A DNA stretch of 64,000 nt from Asterias amurensis (GCF_032118995.1 NC_092649.1:27091927-27155926); one strand, 5' to 3'. Numbered from the stretch's first letter, positions 12,705-26,038 are shown. Made by a program: numbers and translations. Notes: generated by a model from the sequence alone, not told the origin.

Positions 12705-13225
12705 TGCACTTGACACGTTTGGTAATTGTCAAAGACCAGGGGTCGATTTCACAAAGAGTTAGGACTAGTCCTAACTTAGGACTAGTCCTAGGAGATATAC
12801 AAATTGCATGGATAGTCGTAAGTTAGGACGAGTAACTGGTCCTAACTCGAGATAAGACGAGTCCTAACTCTTTGTGAAATCGACGGCAGTATTTCCACTG
12901 GGTGTATCCCAACATATGCATCATAACAAAACAAACCTGTGAAAATTAAGCTCAATTTGTCATCGAATTTGCAAGAGAATACTTAAAGGAAATACACACT
13001 TTTGAGCATTACTTTGTGTGCTTTCAGAATAAAGAAGGCTTCAGCTGATTCTTTTAATGTTCGAGTAAGAAATTACCTCTTTCTCAAAAACTACGTTACT
13101 TCAGAGGGAGCCGTTTCTCGCAATGTTTTTTGCCACCAACAGCCCTCCACTGCTCATTACCAAGATTGAGGTTTTTATGCTACCAATTATTTTGAGTAAT
13201 TACCAATAGTGTCCGGTCCCTTTAA
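12701..13225 (+). mobile_element. A1-like element interrupted by a palindromic B1 element
   Basis: The left tip (TAAATGCACTTGACACG) and right tip (CAATAGTGTCCGGTCCCTTTAA) belong to one A1-type element. Its sequence AAAGACCAG is broken at 12741 and resumes after 12884. Confidence 0.7.
12742..12884 (+). mobile_element. B1 palindromic element nested inside A1
   Basis: The element starts GTCGATTTCACAAAGAG and ends CTCTTTGTGAAATCGAC, exact inverted repeats. Inside are further inverted TTAGGACTAGTCCTAA-type repeats. It encodes nothing and must be younger than the A1 copy that contains it. Confidence 0.85.
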
Positions 13226-14070
13226 TACATTGATCTGAGTTGTCAGTTCGTCAGTAAACCAAACACTGGGGTAAGTCCATTGGGTGTTAATGAGCTATGC
13301 CATGCCAGTTTGAATTAGCCTGACTGATCATCCAACTTAACCAATCGATAAAAAACACCAACATAAAATTTTGCTAAATACACGAAGGTTGGATTTGCCA
13401 TAAAGGAATTGTGTTTTGAAAAGAGTACAAACTCATTGGTGGGGTTTTGATGGCATATTTTAAAGGAAAATCATTGGTTTGTATACATTTGTTTTTTGGA
13501 GCCATTTGATTGTTTTGATCCTATGCAACTCATTAGTTGTGACATTTAGGCTTTCAAAATGCCCATATTTAAAGGGAAGGTGTTGAAATCCTGGATACAG
13601 CAATCACATTTTAAATTTAAATGAAACTGATTGATTATTTGATGTATACATTGTTATTACAATCAATGCTTTTTCAAGGAAAACCATTTTGAGAAGTACA
13701 ATTAAGAAATGTCATCACGTTCACTGAGACCTTCACCGGGTGGCCCAGTCTATTTTGGGGGTTCGATGGTCATTATTTTCATGTCAACAATTTTTCTAAA
13801 GCGCATACGTAAACTCAATTGTCTGAATTATTGAGAGTACAATCTTTATACTATACTTAAAGGATACCTTTTGTATAACCTGCAGCATGCACTGCAGTTA
13901 GTTGCATCCAATTTGCCTGTAAAAATTGTCTCGTGTGACAAGGCCCTTACTCTCAAAAAGAGATGTATACATTCATACGGTTTGTCATCTGTAATCTCAT
14001 TCACTTTTATACTTCTCACACAATGCATGTTTAAATAAGTCATTTTCTGGTCAGTGTGTTCTCCTCAGCA
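13226..14070. other. Intergenic, no gene seen
   Basis: AT-rich single-copy-looking sequence. No exon or repeat with clear boundaries was recognised. Confidence 0.4.
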
Positions 14071-14075
14071 TTAAA

Positions 14076-14430
14076 AAACAAGCAAACAAACAAACAAACA
14101 AACAAACAAACAAACAAACAAAAAACAAAAAACAAAATCAACAAACAAACAAACAAACAAACAAACAAACAAGAAAAGCAAACAACATACAAACAGCCCA
14201 TCAACATGTCCCACAAATAATAATATAATAGACAAATAATAATAATAGACAAATAAAACAACAAACAAATAAACAACTAAACACCCCAACAAATTAACAT
14301 TAAAAACAAACAAAAACAAATATATACAAACAAACAAACAAACAAACAAACAAACAAACAAACAAACAAACAAACAAACAAACAAACAAGCAAATGTATA
14401 CAAACAAATAAATAAATAAATACAAACAAA
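14076..14430. repeat. (CAAA)n microsatellite block
   Basis: Long runs of CAAA/ACAA on the + strand (TTTG on -), interrupted by AT-rich spacers at 14110-14130 and 14175-14330. The long minus-strand frames over it encode only Cys-Leu-Phe-Val repeats and are artefacts. Confidence 0.95.
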
Positions 14431-16000
14431 CAGGCAACAACAGGGAAAATAATTTGAGGGGAAATGGTTTAAAGGTATATCTTTACATCTTGACACGCAT
14501 GATTTCCAAACAAATTGTCATAGGCTAGATGATATTTGTATTACGACGACTAGCCGTACTCTAAATAAAGTATTACATCTAAGTTAACAGTCATAAAAGT
14601 GTTGCACACAATACACACGGACATCTCCACTAGATTGCTCAAAGAAACCAAACATTTGTATTCCAATAGACTTGACAGTTAAAATCTATTTGCTCAAACT
14701 CTTAAAAGGTTAGGGCTTAGAAGTCCTAGGGGGATCACCCTCCAGTCGAGAACACTACTTGAAGAAAACCTCTTCCCACTCTGTCTTTAAGAAAAAGAAG
14801 TGCAAAGCTGACCCCCGGCCCTCCCTCAAAATCCGCTCTGGAATTTCAGAGTGGAGTCTCCTCTTCTTTTACTTCTACATCTTCAAGAAGAAAAAAAACT
14901 ATTGGAAGAGGTAAAAGAAAAATCAATACCTGCGCGGCTAAATGACTATCGAGTTTGTTATAGAAACATGTGAAACGGTCCTTGGAGTGGTGTTCAGTAC
15001 AGTGATGTACAAACACACTGATGAGATATTGCGTGTACTTGACAGTAAAGTGACGGGTCGATTTCGTTTCTAGCACGGCGTGACTGACTGCCAGTGAACC
15101 CGGGGATTCTCGCTGTCTTCTCGTTGTTGTTTTTTTCTTCATTTCTGATCGAATCGGTGATGACGCATTTGCGTATTGTTGCATTTAACATGGCCGGTCG
15201 TTTTCTTTGGTCTGTTGACTCTTCCCTGTAAATAAATGTAAGAGTTGTTCAGGTTTTACAACACCAAGCATTGGTCTGAAAATACTGTGTATATGGGGTC
15301 GTGAACTTGGCTAAAAATTATATTAAATATACAACAAACAACTGAGGTAGGGTCTAAATATCACGAACATAGATGTATGGAAAGAACTAATGAATCGTTT
15401 TTCATCGGTGATTAAAATAATCTGAATGTTTAAACGCTTGTCACCGGGGAACAAAGCTTTCATCGACTGCGCAAACAATGATTTAAAAAGCCATCCACAT
15501 ATCAGGTGAATAAAAATAACTACAATTTGATTACATAGATTTCTGTATTAAAATTACCTTATCTTATTAAAACGAGTAAAGACAGAGTGCATAAGTGATA
15601 CTTTATATATTTTACACTATAAACAAACATCAGTATTTGAAAATGCATTATGATTTAGGTTAAAAAAATCAAACAAAAAACTCACTGATTATATGAAGTC
15701 CACTCAATAACATTATGTATTTTTTTAATAGTATTAAAGTTGACCACGAAGTCACTGTTGCTTTATTGCCGTGAATTAAACAAGCCAGATATGTCACAAC
15801 ACTTATTGACATAACAGTATTTTCGTTGTTTTTCGGCAAGGGAATTTGATGGAGTTTTCACGTGTTGTTGTGATTTTGATGTGTTTGGTAAGCAAGAGAA
15901 GAGCAAGTTTGCTCTTCGAAAAGGCATTGGTGTAATTTGATTGTCAACTTCACTTTGTTACGGAATACATCTTTCGACAACACCATTTTCTATCTGAAAT
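14431..16000. other. Intergenic, no gene seen
   Basis: AT-rich sequence with a purine/pyrimidine-biased patch at 14740-14920. No supported gene. Confidence 0.4.
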
Positions 16001-16005
16001 ACTGT

Positions 16006-16006
<1 letters not shown>

Positions 16007-16040
<34 letters not shown>

Positions 16041-16283
16041 CTTCTTCTTCTTCTTCTTCTTATTGATGTTGTTGTATTATTCTTTCTCTAAAAATACTGT
16101 TGTTGTTGTTGTTGTTTTCGTTAGTGTTGTTTTTGATGATGTTGTTGTTTGTTGTTGTTTTTTGTTACTGCTGTGCTTGTTGTTCCTGTATTGAGTTGTT
16201 GTATTGTTTCCTCTGAAATTACTCTATCTTGTTTTGGTTTTTTAGTTGTTTTTTTTTGTTCTTGTTTTTGATCTTGTAGTAGA

Positions 16284-16317
<34 letters not shown>

Positions 16318-16345
16318 ATTGACCTTGTTTTTGTTGTTCTTGTTC
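16007..16345 (+). repeat. (TTG)n / (TTC)n microsatellite cluster
   Basis: Uninterrupted TTG runs occur at about 16007-16040 and 16285-16318, with a TTC run at 16040-16060 and imperfect TTG between. The poly-Leu/Val/Phe frames here are translations of the repeat. Confidence 0.95.
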
Positions 16346-17541
16346 TTGTTTTGTCTTCTCCAAAGTCTGTTATTGTATTTATCGTCGTTTGTTTCATTCA
16401 GATATCATCTGACTTTGATTGTGTTCAATCTGTTTGCCACAGTTGGATGTTAATTGACCGATTCGTTTGAAGTAATAAAGCGTCTTTGTGTTTTCTTTGT
16501 GGTGTATTTCGACTTTTCATATACCATTGTGGTGGTCACGTCTCAAGTTCATTTATCCATAATTCAAATATAGCAATCCGTCTAAACAATTCAAACCAAC
16601 ACAATCGAATTTTTCAACTTCTCTCGCATACTTCACTTCCAAGTTCAATCTGCTACCAAGGTTGCCTTCTTGGCAGTGAAATGTTATTACAAACAAAATT
16701 GACCTTTTTAAAACCCAGCTCTTCGTTGGCCATTTTCCTGGAAAAAGTTGATGACAAATCTACTGGAATGGTCTTAGCTTGCCACTTGAATGAAGTAGCG
16801 ATCCGTGACTTGTACTTGCGGTTCACCTTTTCGCGATTGTACTGGTATTTAAAAGTTCTCCCTTTGAATATCAGTCGCCCAAGTTAGTTTCATGTAAATA
16901 AGAACAAGATTGCAGCTTAATCGGTGGTTTGAATTCTTCAAATTCAGGCCTCTTACGATTAGGGAGCTGCTAATAAAAAGAAGAGAGAAAAAAAAATACA
17001 CGAACAGAAGTTTTGCTCAGCTAAAATATATGGGCCTTAGAATTTGTATTGAGAAAAGAAAACACGAAAATTTTGTTTTAATAAGTTTAATTTACGAACA
17101 TATTATTGTTATGCTGAAAAAATATACAATTTAATACCAAACCTCCAAATAAATGTGTCCACCTATAAAAACCTCAAACTCGAGAAATTAGCATGTTAAC
17201 ATCGTCAACGAAAATGTTTCATTTGTGGCTTTTTATTTATTTTCATTCATCGGAAATAAGGACTTTTGCCCCCCCCCCCATGAAGAAATCTATGTTTTTT
17301 TCTTATTTAATTAGCGATACATACCTTTTGTGAACCGGAAACGCGGTGAGTTTTGCATGCCTTTGAGCGACCCCCTGGTAAAACCCATCCACGTCTTCTC
17401 TGATTGTGGAGTACTGTTTCTTTCAAATCTTTGCATAATTTCTTACAAATAATGTCTTTACAATATTTCATCTCATAAGTCGCAACTTCAAGTTTGTCAA
17501 TAAATCGCAATTTTTGTTTTATGTTCTGCGAAGTCGTATCT
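16346..17541. other. Intergenic, no gene seen
   Basis: AT-rich sequence with a C run at 17269-17279. The 133-codon open frame at 16486-16887 has no recognised domain, and I do not call it. Confidence 0.4.
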
Positions 17542-17711
17542 TTAAAGACACTGGACACTATTGGTAATTGTCAAAGACCAGTCTTCTCACTTGGTGTATC
17601 TCAACATGATGCACAAAATAACAAACCTGTGTGAAAAATTGAACTCCGTTGGTCGTTGAAGTTGCGAGATAACAATGGATAAAAAAATTGACACACGAAG
17701 TTGTGTGCTTT
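17542..17711 (+). mobile_element. A1 element, truncated (left half)
   Basis: Begins TTAAAGACACTGGACACTA and breaks off after the CACGAAGTTGTGTGCTTTCA block. The right half is missing. Confidence 0.75.
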
Positions 17712-17726
17712 CAATTTGAAAAAGTA

Positions 17727-17945
17727 TTATCATTGTTTAGTGGTTGTCGGTTAATTACTATAGATGTTTAAAAATAAACAGTTTGTTGGTTTTAGCAACG
17801 TCTCTTTAGTGGTAGTAAACTTAAAAGTCACACATTCGATTATATCAATTTGAGTTTATAAGTGATTTCATTATTTAGTGATTTGTCGATCAATTATAGA
17901 TGTTTTAAAATAAACAGGTGTTGGTTTTAGCAATGTCCCTCCAGT
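17727..17945 (+). repeat. Tandem duplication, about 138-bp period
   Basis: The stretch at 17727-17805 is repeated in diverged form at 17867-17945. Both contain ATAGATGTTT, AAATAAACAG and TTGGTTTTAGCAA. Confidence 0.65.
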
Positions 17946-20900
17946 GCTTAGCCATCCCACACACGCAAACGGTTTGCCCTAAATTAAGGTGCACAATAGA
18001 CAACAAAACGCTTCGATCGGTCCAAGATTACGTCACTTTAGCTTGGGGTTCAACGGTCTGTGATCTGTAAGCGGGATAAAGAGCAGACGATTGATGGGGA
18101 CAATGATGGGATAATCTCCCGTCAACACCCCGATGAATACACGCTCTCTCGCACTGATGATTTCTTGCCTATACTGAATTGGCCAGCGATCCACACAAAA
18201 AGGACTACTCTGCCAGAAAACTTAAACTGTTTATATCCGGAGTGGCCGTTGCTGTTCGTGGCGGTAGACGTAGCCAGGATATAACATGATGATTCACGGC
18301 TGATTTATTTTCAAACTTAAAAAAAGAAATTCTTTGTTGATCAACTTCAATAATTACAGTGTATAAGTAATTTAAGGCAAAGCAATAATTCACCCTTTCT
18401 TTTATAGACACGAAGAAAGAGAGTAAACAAGCACACTGAGAGAGCAAAATTTGAAAATCTGATAAATATCATTTGCTTTTTAAATGAATGAGTTTTTGTG
18501 TGTGCCATTGACTTGCATATATGAACAAGACTTTATAATCCCATGTCGACAAACCTGCATTGTCTGTAGTCTTTTTTTTTTAAATACAATGTATACTGAC
18601 GATAATCTTTAAAAAGGCTGAAAAACAAGGTCTAAGCCCCCGTCGATTTTAAATCAAACCGAATCTAAATGTTTACATTATGCAGCACACAGGTAGCTAA
18701 AATGAAAAACACAGCACAAAATAACCAGTCATGTATGCTTATAAATCCTTTACAAATGTTTAAACAGCTTCGAAGCCCATGGGGACTGGGAGATAAATCC
18801 TCTCCTTTTAAAATTTTAACTGTAAAAATAATTGTTCATATAGGAGGATTGGTGAATTTACAGGAAAAGGTAATGACACGTTGTTGGCATAGAAGCTCAT
18901 TATTTGGCAAGCTTTTTAAACGCCAGTTCCCGACATAAATTGTGTCTATATTTTGATAGTGTGGTCATGTCTGAGAACTTAATGAGTAGGGAATTTTCGT
19001 TTCGAATTTATTTAAGTGTTATAATAAACAGTTGATAACTATAATTAAAAGTGATGTTATTAAATTATGTTCGTCACTTGTCTGTGCTTTCCTCAAAATA
19101 CACGTATATATTCAGTTGATAATTTTTCTCTTGTTACTATATCAAATGGGTTTATGAAGGGTTTTCACCACGAAAACTGCAGAAATAGTTTGCCCTAGCG
19201 GCATAAATTTAAACATTTTACAGATTCATAAAACAATGCGTTTCATCCTCTAAAATATAAGTTTATTTGAACTACTTTTATTGGAACTGCCTTTGTCACA
19301 ATTTTTTTTTTTTTTTTTTTTATCCCGGTGGATAATGGTTTATTTACAACAATTCACAAAATCGTACATCAGGTCGTCAAAACAAACATACAGTAATAGT
19401 GAAAGCAAAACACAGCGTTTTTAAAGGGAATTAACACTTAGAAAATTAATCTTTGAAAAGAACAGAAAAGTAATCCCATTTATGATAGAAACTGGCCAAC
19501 TTATTGTTACAAGTGGAAACAAATGTGTCCGTGGCATAATAATTTTTGAGTTCTGTTTGGAAAACTATAAGAAGGATGGTCTGTTTTTAGACGTTTTCAT
19601 TTTGTAGATATGAAAACGGCAAATTAATAAAATAAGGTTAGTATAGCTTTACACTTAAAGTCTGTTTTGCCAAATAATGTTTTAACAAATTTCTTATTTC
19701 TTATAATGACTGAAATATGTATTGAATTCTAGAAATCCATACACGGAGCAACAACCTTTTGAACGAACCTAAAACCCATGCCATTACGTACATCCGCTAC
19801 CCCTCAACCAGTCCAAAAAGAGCGGGGGAAAAAAACATTAAAAGCTTTTACACTTCCTTTCATGTTATTATTATCATTTTTTTTTTGTTTCTCATCCTCA
19901 GTACTTGTTTGTATGATGTGTCAATTCAGTCAGGTCGTTGCTTTATCAACGTTTTATATGAGAAGAGAGAAAATGACCACTAACTACGGCTGCCACAATA
20001 CCGTGCCAATGCTGGCAAGGACGAAATCATTTAGTCGCCCTTCGGGTCTCCGTGTGACGGGAGATAACTACCTTTAGATGCCAGCATCCAACAGATGGGG
20101 AAGGATGGGTTGTTAGCCAAAAGGGAGTGAAGGCCGGTCGTGAGGGCGCTTCTTCAACTCCAGGTGAATGAACTCGCTGCAGCCACATCAAGTTCGTCTC
20201 TCTCTCGATCTCTAGTCTGTCTCTCCTGCTCCGTATATGACGTCATGATCTGGTGACTTGACTCTTGCTAAAGCCCGTCTGTTGATTTGTTGTTTGGTGA
20301 TGTTCCCCTTTGACCTTAGGGCTGGTTAACATGATGGGTTAATGCATGAATTTGGCGCGAACCAGCTGCTTTACAAAGTTAAGTTTTTAGTTTGGTAGAG
20401 CTTATGGCGCTTTCTGTGTATGACGTCATCAGGCTTACAGTCACAGTACTGGCACCCTGTGGAAACAGAGCATATTAATAACATTTGTGATCGAGAAATT
20501 TATTTCAGGGAGACACGCCCATCGCGCTCTGAAGTTTGTTGGTAGACAGCATAGATATAGAGACAGTTGACCAATGGGAATCAAGCACTGGTGCACCCGG
20601 AGCATAGTCTATATAGCCTTGGTGGAATAATAAACAGGGTACCAGACTCCTGCTGTTGCAGTTCCATAGGATTATGACCCATTAGGGTGTCGCGTGAAAG
20701 AACTATGGCCCACAAATCCGTGGGAAATGTGATTTTTGGTCGAGCGTTTGGTGGCAACAGAATGATGCGATGGCATTGGGCGGGACTTTTTTCTCCTCTT
20801 CCATTCACACCTCGAGCAGTGGTAATCGAATGATGGTAACAATGGGAAACAACGGGTGGGCACGGCAGTGAAAGAACTAATGCAGTACCAGACGATTCAC

Positions 20901-21653
20901 CAAGGATACCCAAATGGCAATGTCCACAGTCCCAACGACACCTTGGAAGTTTTAATTAGGCCGCAACATACATAATAGAAAGACTGATTAATTAAAATGG
21001 ACATGTAGCGTCCCTGAAAGCTGAACAACAAAACAAATCACAAATGGCGTATAGAGAGAGAGAGAGAAGAGTAAAACTCGAAGGATGACAAATATTGAAC
21101 AAGGGAAAAAAATGGGAAAAAAAGAGAAAACAAGACAGTGCCGATGACCAGGATGATTACCAAGAACTGAAAGAAATATTACACGGGAGGTCAGTGCATG
21201 CTGTACGTGACTGATGAGGACAGCAACACAAAATGAGATTGGGGTTTCTTCAATTCACTGTCTGACCCGACAGAGCAATCTTCCGACCCTGGCTTGAGCC
21301 AGAGGGAGTAAGGGCCGCGGTGGCCGGACACCCCAAGCCAATTTGGGAACGAGCGCAATATACTTTCGCCTACTGACCCCTTCAAAACACATTGAAAATG
21401 ATGCATGAAACAACAAATATATACAAAATGAACTCATGTGAACTCAATTTTGTTATGGAACTGTGGATTTGGTCCTCAATTCCACTTGGAAAGAAGCTTT
21501 GTTATTTCACTATGTAATTATCAACCTGTGAAAGTTAATGGAATTGATGTTTGGTCCAAGTCCTCAGTTTCAGGAAAAGAGTTTATTTCATAATATTGCT
21601 TTCGCAAAAGTGAACTCGTGTGAACTCAAATTTTCCATACTTGAGGATTTTGT
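17946..21653. other. Intergenic, no gene seen; two CRE-like sites
   Basis: The 3.7 kb hold no exon I can support. TGACGTCA palindromes, the consensus for CREB/ATF factors, occur at 20238-20245 and 20421-20428 in a less AT-rich patch. Two 8-mers alone do not prove a promoter. A long T run lies at 19301-19321. Short related segments near 21430-21470 and 21610-21650 share GTGAACTC. Confidence 0.35.
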
Positions 21654-21720
21654 TTAAAGGCAGTGGACACTATTCTCTCTGAAGTGACGTATTTTTCGAG
21701 GAAAAAAAAGGTGATTTCCA
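21654..21720 (+). mobile_element. A1 element, internally deleted remnant
   Basis: TTAAAGGCAGTGGACACTATT is joined directly to the internal CTCTCTGAAGTGACGTA block of the element. Little else remains. Confidence 0.6.
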
Positions 21721-22435
21721 CTTGCGGATTAATCTCCCTGCATGGACATAACTGCTCCCGATTTTTCGCAATATCTCAAAAGTGCTTTACCGCCTTTAGA
21801 AATTTTCACAGATTCATTTTTTTTGTATAATTTAGGATTAAAAACAAATTGAACGGTTCCAAAAAAACAAAGGTATACTTTGCCTTAAAATCTCCCACAT
21901 AACATTTAACTTTTAACTTTGTTTCGAACTTGCAGTGTGTGAAAATCATTTGGTGCATGATGGACCTATTGTTTAGTGATGTGTTTGACATTTTTTTTTT
22001 TTACTTTTATTGTAAAACCATCTGATCTGATTTTATAAGCTTTTACTCTCAGTGTTTGTTTCTAAGTCAAGTATTCGGAATAGTCTGTAGTTTACTACTA
22101 GTTACTACTGTGTGTTTGGCCAATGGGAATTATATAGCAGTTGTAATATTGATAAGGCTATCTGCAAATTAATAAACAAATTATATACTCAAAAATCTTA
22201 AAAATAAAACTACGGCTCCAGGGCTTTCAGATAGTGAACATGCCAGAAGGAAATTCTGCAGCAATTTAAATGTTTCACACTGTACAACAGTAAGCCTCTT
22301 GAAAAAAAAAACCTAGGAAACGTCAGTAGACTGGCTCGAGTAAAATGTTTATGGAGAGTCTCTGTGGCGCTTTGTTAAAAAAAATGAAGTATTTGTGTTT
22401 TCTTTTCCATATGTTATTTCATCCTGTTTAAGGAC

Positions 22436-22720
22436 ATGTTTTGTACGAAGTTGGCAGGCGGCAGCTGGTTGTTACGGGCCTGGCGGGAAGGGGGCATCTA
22501 TACCCGGCCTCCTCTACCCCTTGAGACGACCAGGGCCACGCGGGTCGTCCGCGCCGCCACACGGCACACTTCGATCCCGTCGACAAAAGAGCCCCGTCTC
22601 GTCGCACGAACTCCTTTTCCGCCCTCAATGTTACATAGCCACTCGGCATTGTTCAACCCTCGTTGAGTAGCCAGCACTTGAGTGGCCTCGTACCTCACTC
22701 TCTCCCCCAGTGCAGGATGG
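22436..22720. other. GC-rich island of unknown nature
   Basis: About 280 bp are markedly richer in G+C and CpG than the surrounding gene-poor DNA. Several frames stay open across it on both strands, as expected when stop codons are depleted by base composition. No domain or RNA was recognised. It could be an exon of a non-coding RNA, a CpG island, or a fragment of something foreign. Confidence 0.35.
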
Positions 22721-23443
22721 ACTCCAGAGTAGCGGCTACTTGTTTAGGGGGAAAGCTAGAACAAGTCAAGATGAAAGACAGCTTTATTCTTCAAGTGGTT
22801 GACCAGCGCCAGCTTGTCTGTTGTCGAGTACCACCACATTTTGGACCATTTCTCCACCCTCTATAGTTGAGTGAGTGGAGGACGAGCATAAACATCGGGG
22901 GCTGTAAAATCGAACTCATTGATCAAATTTTAATTTTGGTTGAAGTCTTTTAGAATTAGGCTGGTACACATTGTTGTGGTTTATCTTTTTTTTCTTCACA
23001 AAAAGGCCCGCAGGGTGGAATCTTACTTTCCTTTGAGGGTACTAAGCGGACAGTTTATGCCCCGATCATCCTTTACGCGCTAATGCGATCCCATGGTTAG
23101 CGGATGGTGGTTTACTGATGAAGATTCGGGTAGTTCTAGTCTGACGAGATGATCCGCCCCCATCGCTTCTTCTTCATTACCCTAGTGCTCCATGATTACT
23201 CCAAACGTCAGTTTAGGGCATCACGCCACTTGTTTATTGGCACGATTGTGACCTTCGTCCGAAACACAAAATACTTTTTGAGAATGGAAAATTCGGGCTG
23301 TTGTTTGATGTAAATATGTAATTATTTTTAAAAGAAATGGGAGGGGGTTATCATTGTTGCCTTACACCTCACCTTTCATAGATTGACCATTATAGCTGGA
23401 TTTTGTTTTGTTTTGGGTTTGGTTTTCGTTAATGTTGACCATC

Positions 23444-23620
23444 ATTAAACTTGGGTAGGATTTGAAACTTTGCATGGTGGAAATATACGGCATGGACAGG
23501 TTTGCGGTAACACCATGTAATGACTATCTGTAAATGAGTTGGGGTGGTTCTGACAAGAACCGTTGGTTTCAACTCGACGTTTCGATCAGTATGCTCTGAT
23601 CGTCTTCTCGAGATGTGAGG
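23444..23620 (+). repeat. Dispersed repeat E, copy 1
   Basis: Contains GGATTTGAAACTTTGCATGG, GGTTTGCGGTAACA, GGGGTGGTTCTG and a downstream AACTCGACGTTTCGATCAG. The same order recurs on the opposite strand at about 52098-52262 and on + at 55233-55420. Confidence 0.7.
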
Positions 23621-24399
23621 ATGTTGCGTGTTCATTGAAATTGCGTGGATGGATATGTGTGCTGGGCTCATAAGCTCTATGGTAGGGCTCCTCTAATTTG
23701 TACAAATCGGTTACATTATTGTACAGCACAATTTTGAGTTAAATAGTGTAGGCCTTCGTTCCAAATTCTTAATAAATTGTTGTCACTTCGCTTTCAAGGC
23801 TAACCATTAAACATGTATTATGTTTTGTTTCACATCGCACTCGTAATTCAACTTTGTAATCAACAATGTGGAATCCAGTTGTGAACTCATGGTTAATAAC
23901 TGCAACCCCCCCCCCCCCCCACACCAACACCTTCATACCAGTGGATCAGAGCTGCCCTTAAGGTCTTTTCACTTCTTATAAAATACTTTATGCAGTGTTA
24001 GTTTCATGTATAGCACGGAGGAATGCTATAACTTAAGGGCTGGACCGGAGCAGCTTACGCCCTCATGCGTCAATAATCACCATCATCCATAGTCTCGACA
24101 ACAAGAACCACTTATCGCCATGAAACATGTAGAGCCAGTTGAATAACCATGAAGCTATTATATACACAGGTCATTAGTGTTGTAACTCCTGGAAAAGTCT
24201 TCCCCCCTTGAGATTCTGTCATCACAGACTGTACTACCTGTAATGCCGAGGAAAGTGTGTCTCCGGGGATTGTCCTGTGTGCCGCCCGCAAGTGAACTCC
24301 GTTTGCCCTTGTAGTAGACGTTCAACCCCCGTGCGGGTGATGAGAGTGTCCCACTAGGATCACACCATACGCGTGTCCATCAGATAATCGCATCAGTTT

Positions 24400-24800
24400 T
24401 TGATTCCGTCTGGAACTTTAGCCGTTAAATTTTTTGGGGGAAAAACTGTGGCAAGAGATTCTGTACCCCCCGGACACTCTGTCCCCCATACGGCGAACTG
24501 TGTACAAACTTTGAAACATCCTCATTCAGCCCATGTTTGTTTCCTCGGGGATAGAATCGCCTACCTTTCCTCCGGAGATTCAGACCCCCCCCCCCCAAGT
24601 TGACGAACTATGTACACTGAGAGCGCCCTCTTTTGAACCCCCCTCCTTCTTCAGCCCATGTTAGTTTCCCATTATGGGGGACAGGTTCTCCGGAGGGGCA
24701 GATTTGCCCCGGGAAACCGGCTCATAACTTGGGCTTTGGCCATAGAGCTATATAACAAGACCTTGCCCGCCTCGTTGTGAGCCCCCCCCCCCCCCGGCAG
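24400..24800 (+). repeat. C-rich local duplication with long C runs
   Basis: Two related segments share TTCAGCCCATGTTxGTTTCC followed by a purine patch and CTCCGGAG (about 24524-24575 and 24651-24700). C runs of 12 and 14 lie at 24585-24596 and 24782-24795. Confidence 0.45.
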
Positions 24801-25277
24801 CCTCGAATGTCTTTTCAGAACTTAATGAAATATTTGATCAAGAGAGGGCGCTGTTGTGTTCAATTCAGACGAACTAGAAACTGGCGGTATGGGATCGTTC
24901 AAACGTGAAAAAAACAAACAACCAAGCGATAAATGTAGAATTTCTTGAGTTTAACATTCTTGACTTGCAACTGCTACAGATGGTTGTTCATGTCTAAATG
25001 TTGGTGAGTATCTTCAAAGTGTAATTTTGTAATAATTGTGACAAAATAGGTATAAAATTGCCAATTACTCATATGGCAGGCAAAGTGCAAGACAGTTCTG
25101 TGCTACACACCATCGTACACTACAGTACAGCTGAGTGTGTCATGTGTGATTAATGTTTAATTGTTATGTGCATTAATTTGTGTGCACGACTAAAGCCAAA
25201 CGCCATTCATTTCCGACAGGACGAACAATTTCTCTCCCATAATGTCTCTGGTAAAATTGTGGGATAACTATGTATGG

Positions 25278-25380
25278 TCTACCACTTTTCACTCATTTTT
25301 ACAACAAGGGATCTTATTTAATAGGTAAATTAGATACTATTATTTCATATCGAAGTCGAATGAAAAAGTGGTGGCGCCAT
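25278..25380. mobile_element. Small terminal-inverted-repeat element
   Basis: ACCACTTTTCACTCA at the left is answered by TGAAAAAGTGGTGG at the right. A second copy at 25866-25990 has the same arms, which shows it is a dispersed element of about 100-125 bp. Confidence 0.6.
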
Positions 25381-25406
25381 ACGGAATATTTTCAAAACTG
25401 TGTTAA

Positions 25407-25695
25407 ATAAAGACAGTGAACACTATTGGTGATTGTCAAAATCCATTCTTCTCACTTGGTGTATCTCAACATGTACATAAAATAACAAACCTGTGAAAAT
25501 TTGAGCTCTATCGGTCTTCGGAGTTGTGAGATAACTATGAAAGAACAAAACACCCTTGTCCCACTACATCACTTCAGAGGGAGCCGTTTCTCACAAGGTT
25601 TTATACTATCAACCCCTCCCTATTACTAGTTACCAATTAAGGTTTTATGCTAATAATTATTTTGAGTAATTACCAATAGTGTCCACTGCCTTTAA
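25407..25695 (+). mobile_element. A1 element with internal deletion
   Basis: Both tips are present (AAAGACAGTGAACACTATTGG; CCAATAGTGTCCACTGCCTTTAA), but the central hairpin block is missing: CACCCTTGTCCCA is joined straight to CTACATCACTTCAGAGGG. Confidence 0.75.
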
Positions 25696-25865
25696 CATTT
25701 TTGTATGTACCCTGTACCCTGTAGGCCCTATGTTTTTTGTTTTGTTGTCATTCATCAACTAGCACCAGTGCTGCAATTAAAGTCTTAATTAAGATTAAAA
25801 GAAGCATGCATGCACCATGATCCAATCTGAATAACAAAATGATTGTGGAAAAATTTATAGTATAA

Positions 25866-25990
25866 TGCCACCACTTTTTCACTCACTTCTACAAAAACAA
25901 ATATCTAATTTTGTAGTATTATAGATTATACTTATTCAGGTTAAATACTTATGTACCGTATTTCATTAAGAATGAAAAGGTGGTGGCAGA
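25866..25990. mobile_element. Small terminal-inverted-repeat element, second copy
   Basis: GCCACCACTTTTTCACTCA at the left is matched by TGAAAAGGTGGTGGC at the right, as in the copy at 25278-25380. Confidence 0.65.
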
Positions 25991-26038
25991 CATTTGTTCG
26001 AATCAGCACTCATGATCGATCATGCGCTTCAGTTCAGA

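Noticed and set aside
14040..14496. Minus-strand frames rich in Cys-Leu-Phe-Val
   Set aside because: Pure translation of the (CAAA)n block.
15937..16470. Frames rich in Leu, Val and Phe that look like membrane segments
   Set aside because: Translation of TTG/TTC microsatellite.
20238..20428. Two TGACGTCA sites as a CREB-controlled promoter
   Set aside because: No transcription unit is recognisable beside them; kept only as a note in the intergenic entry.
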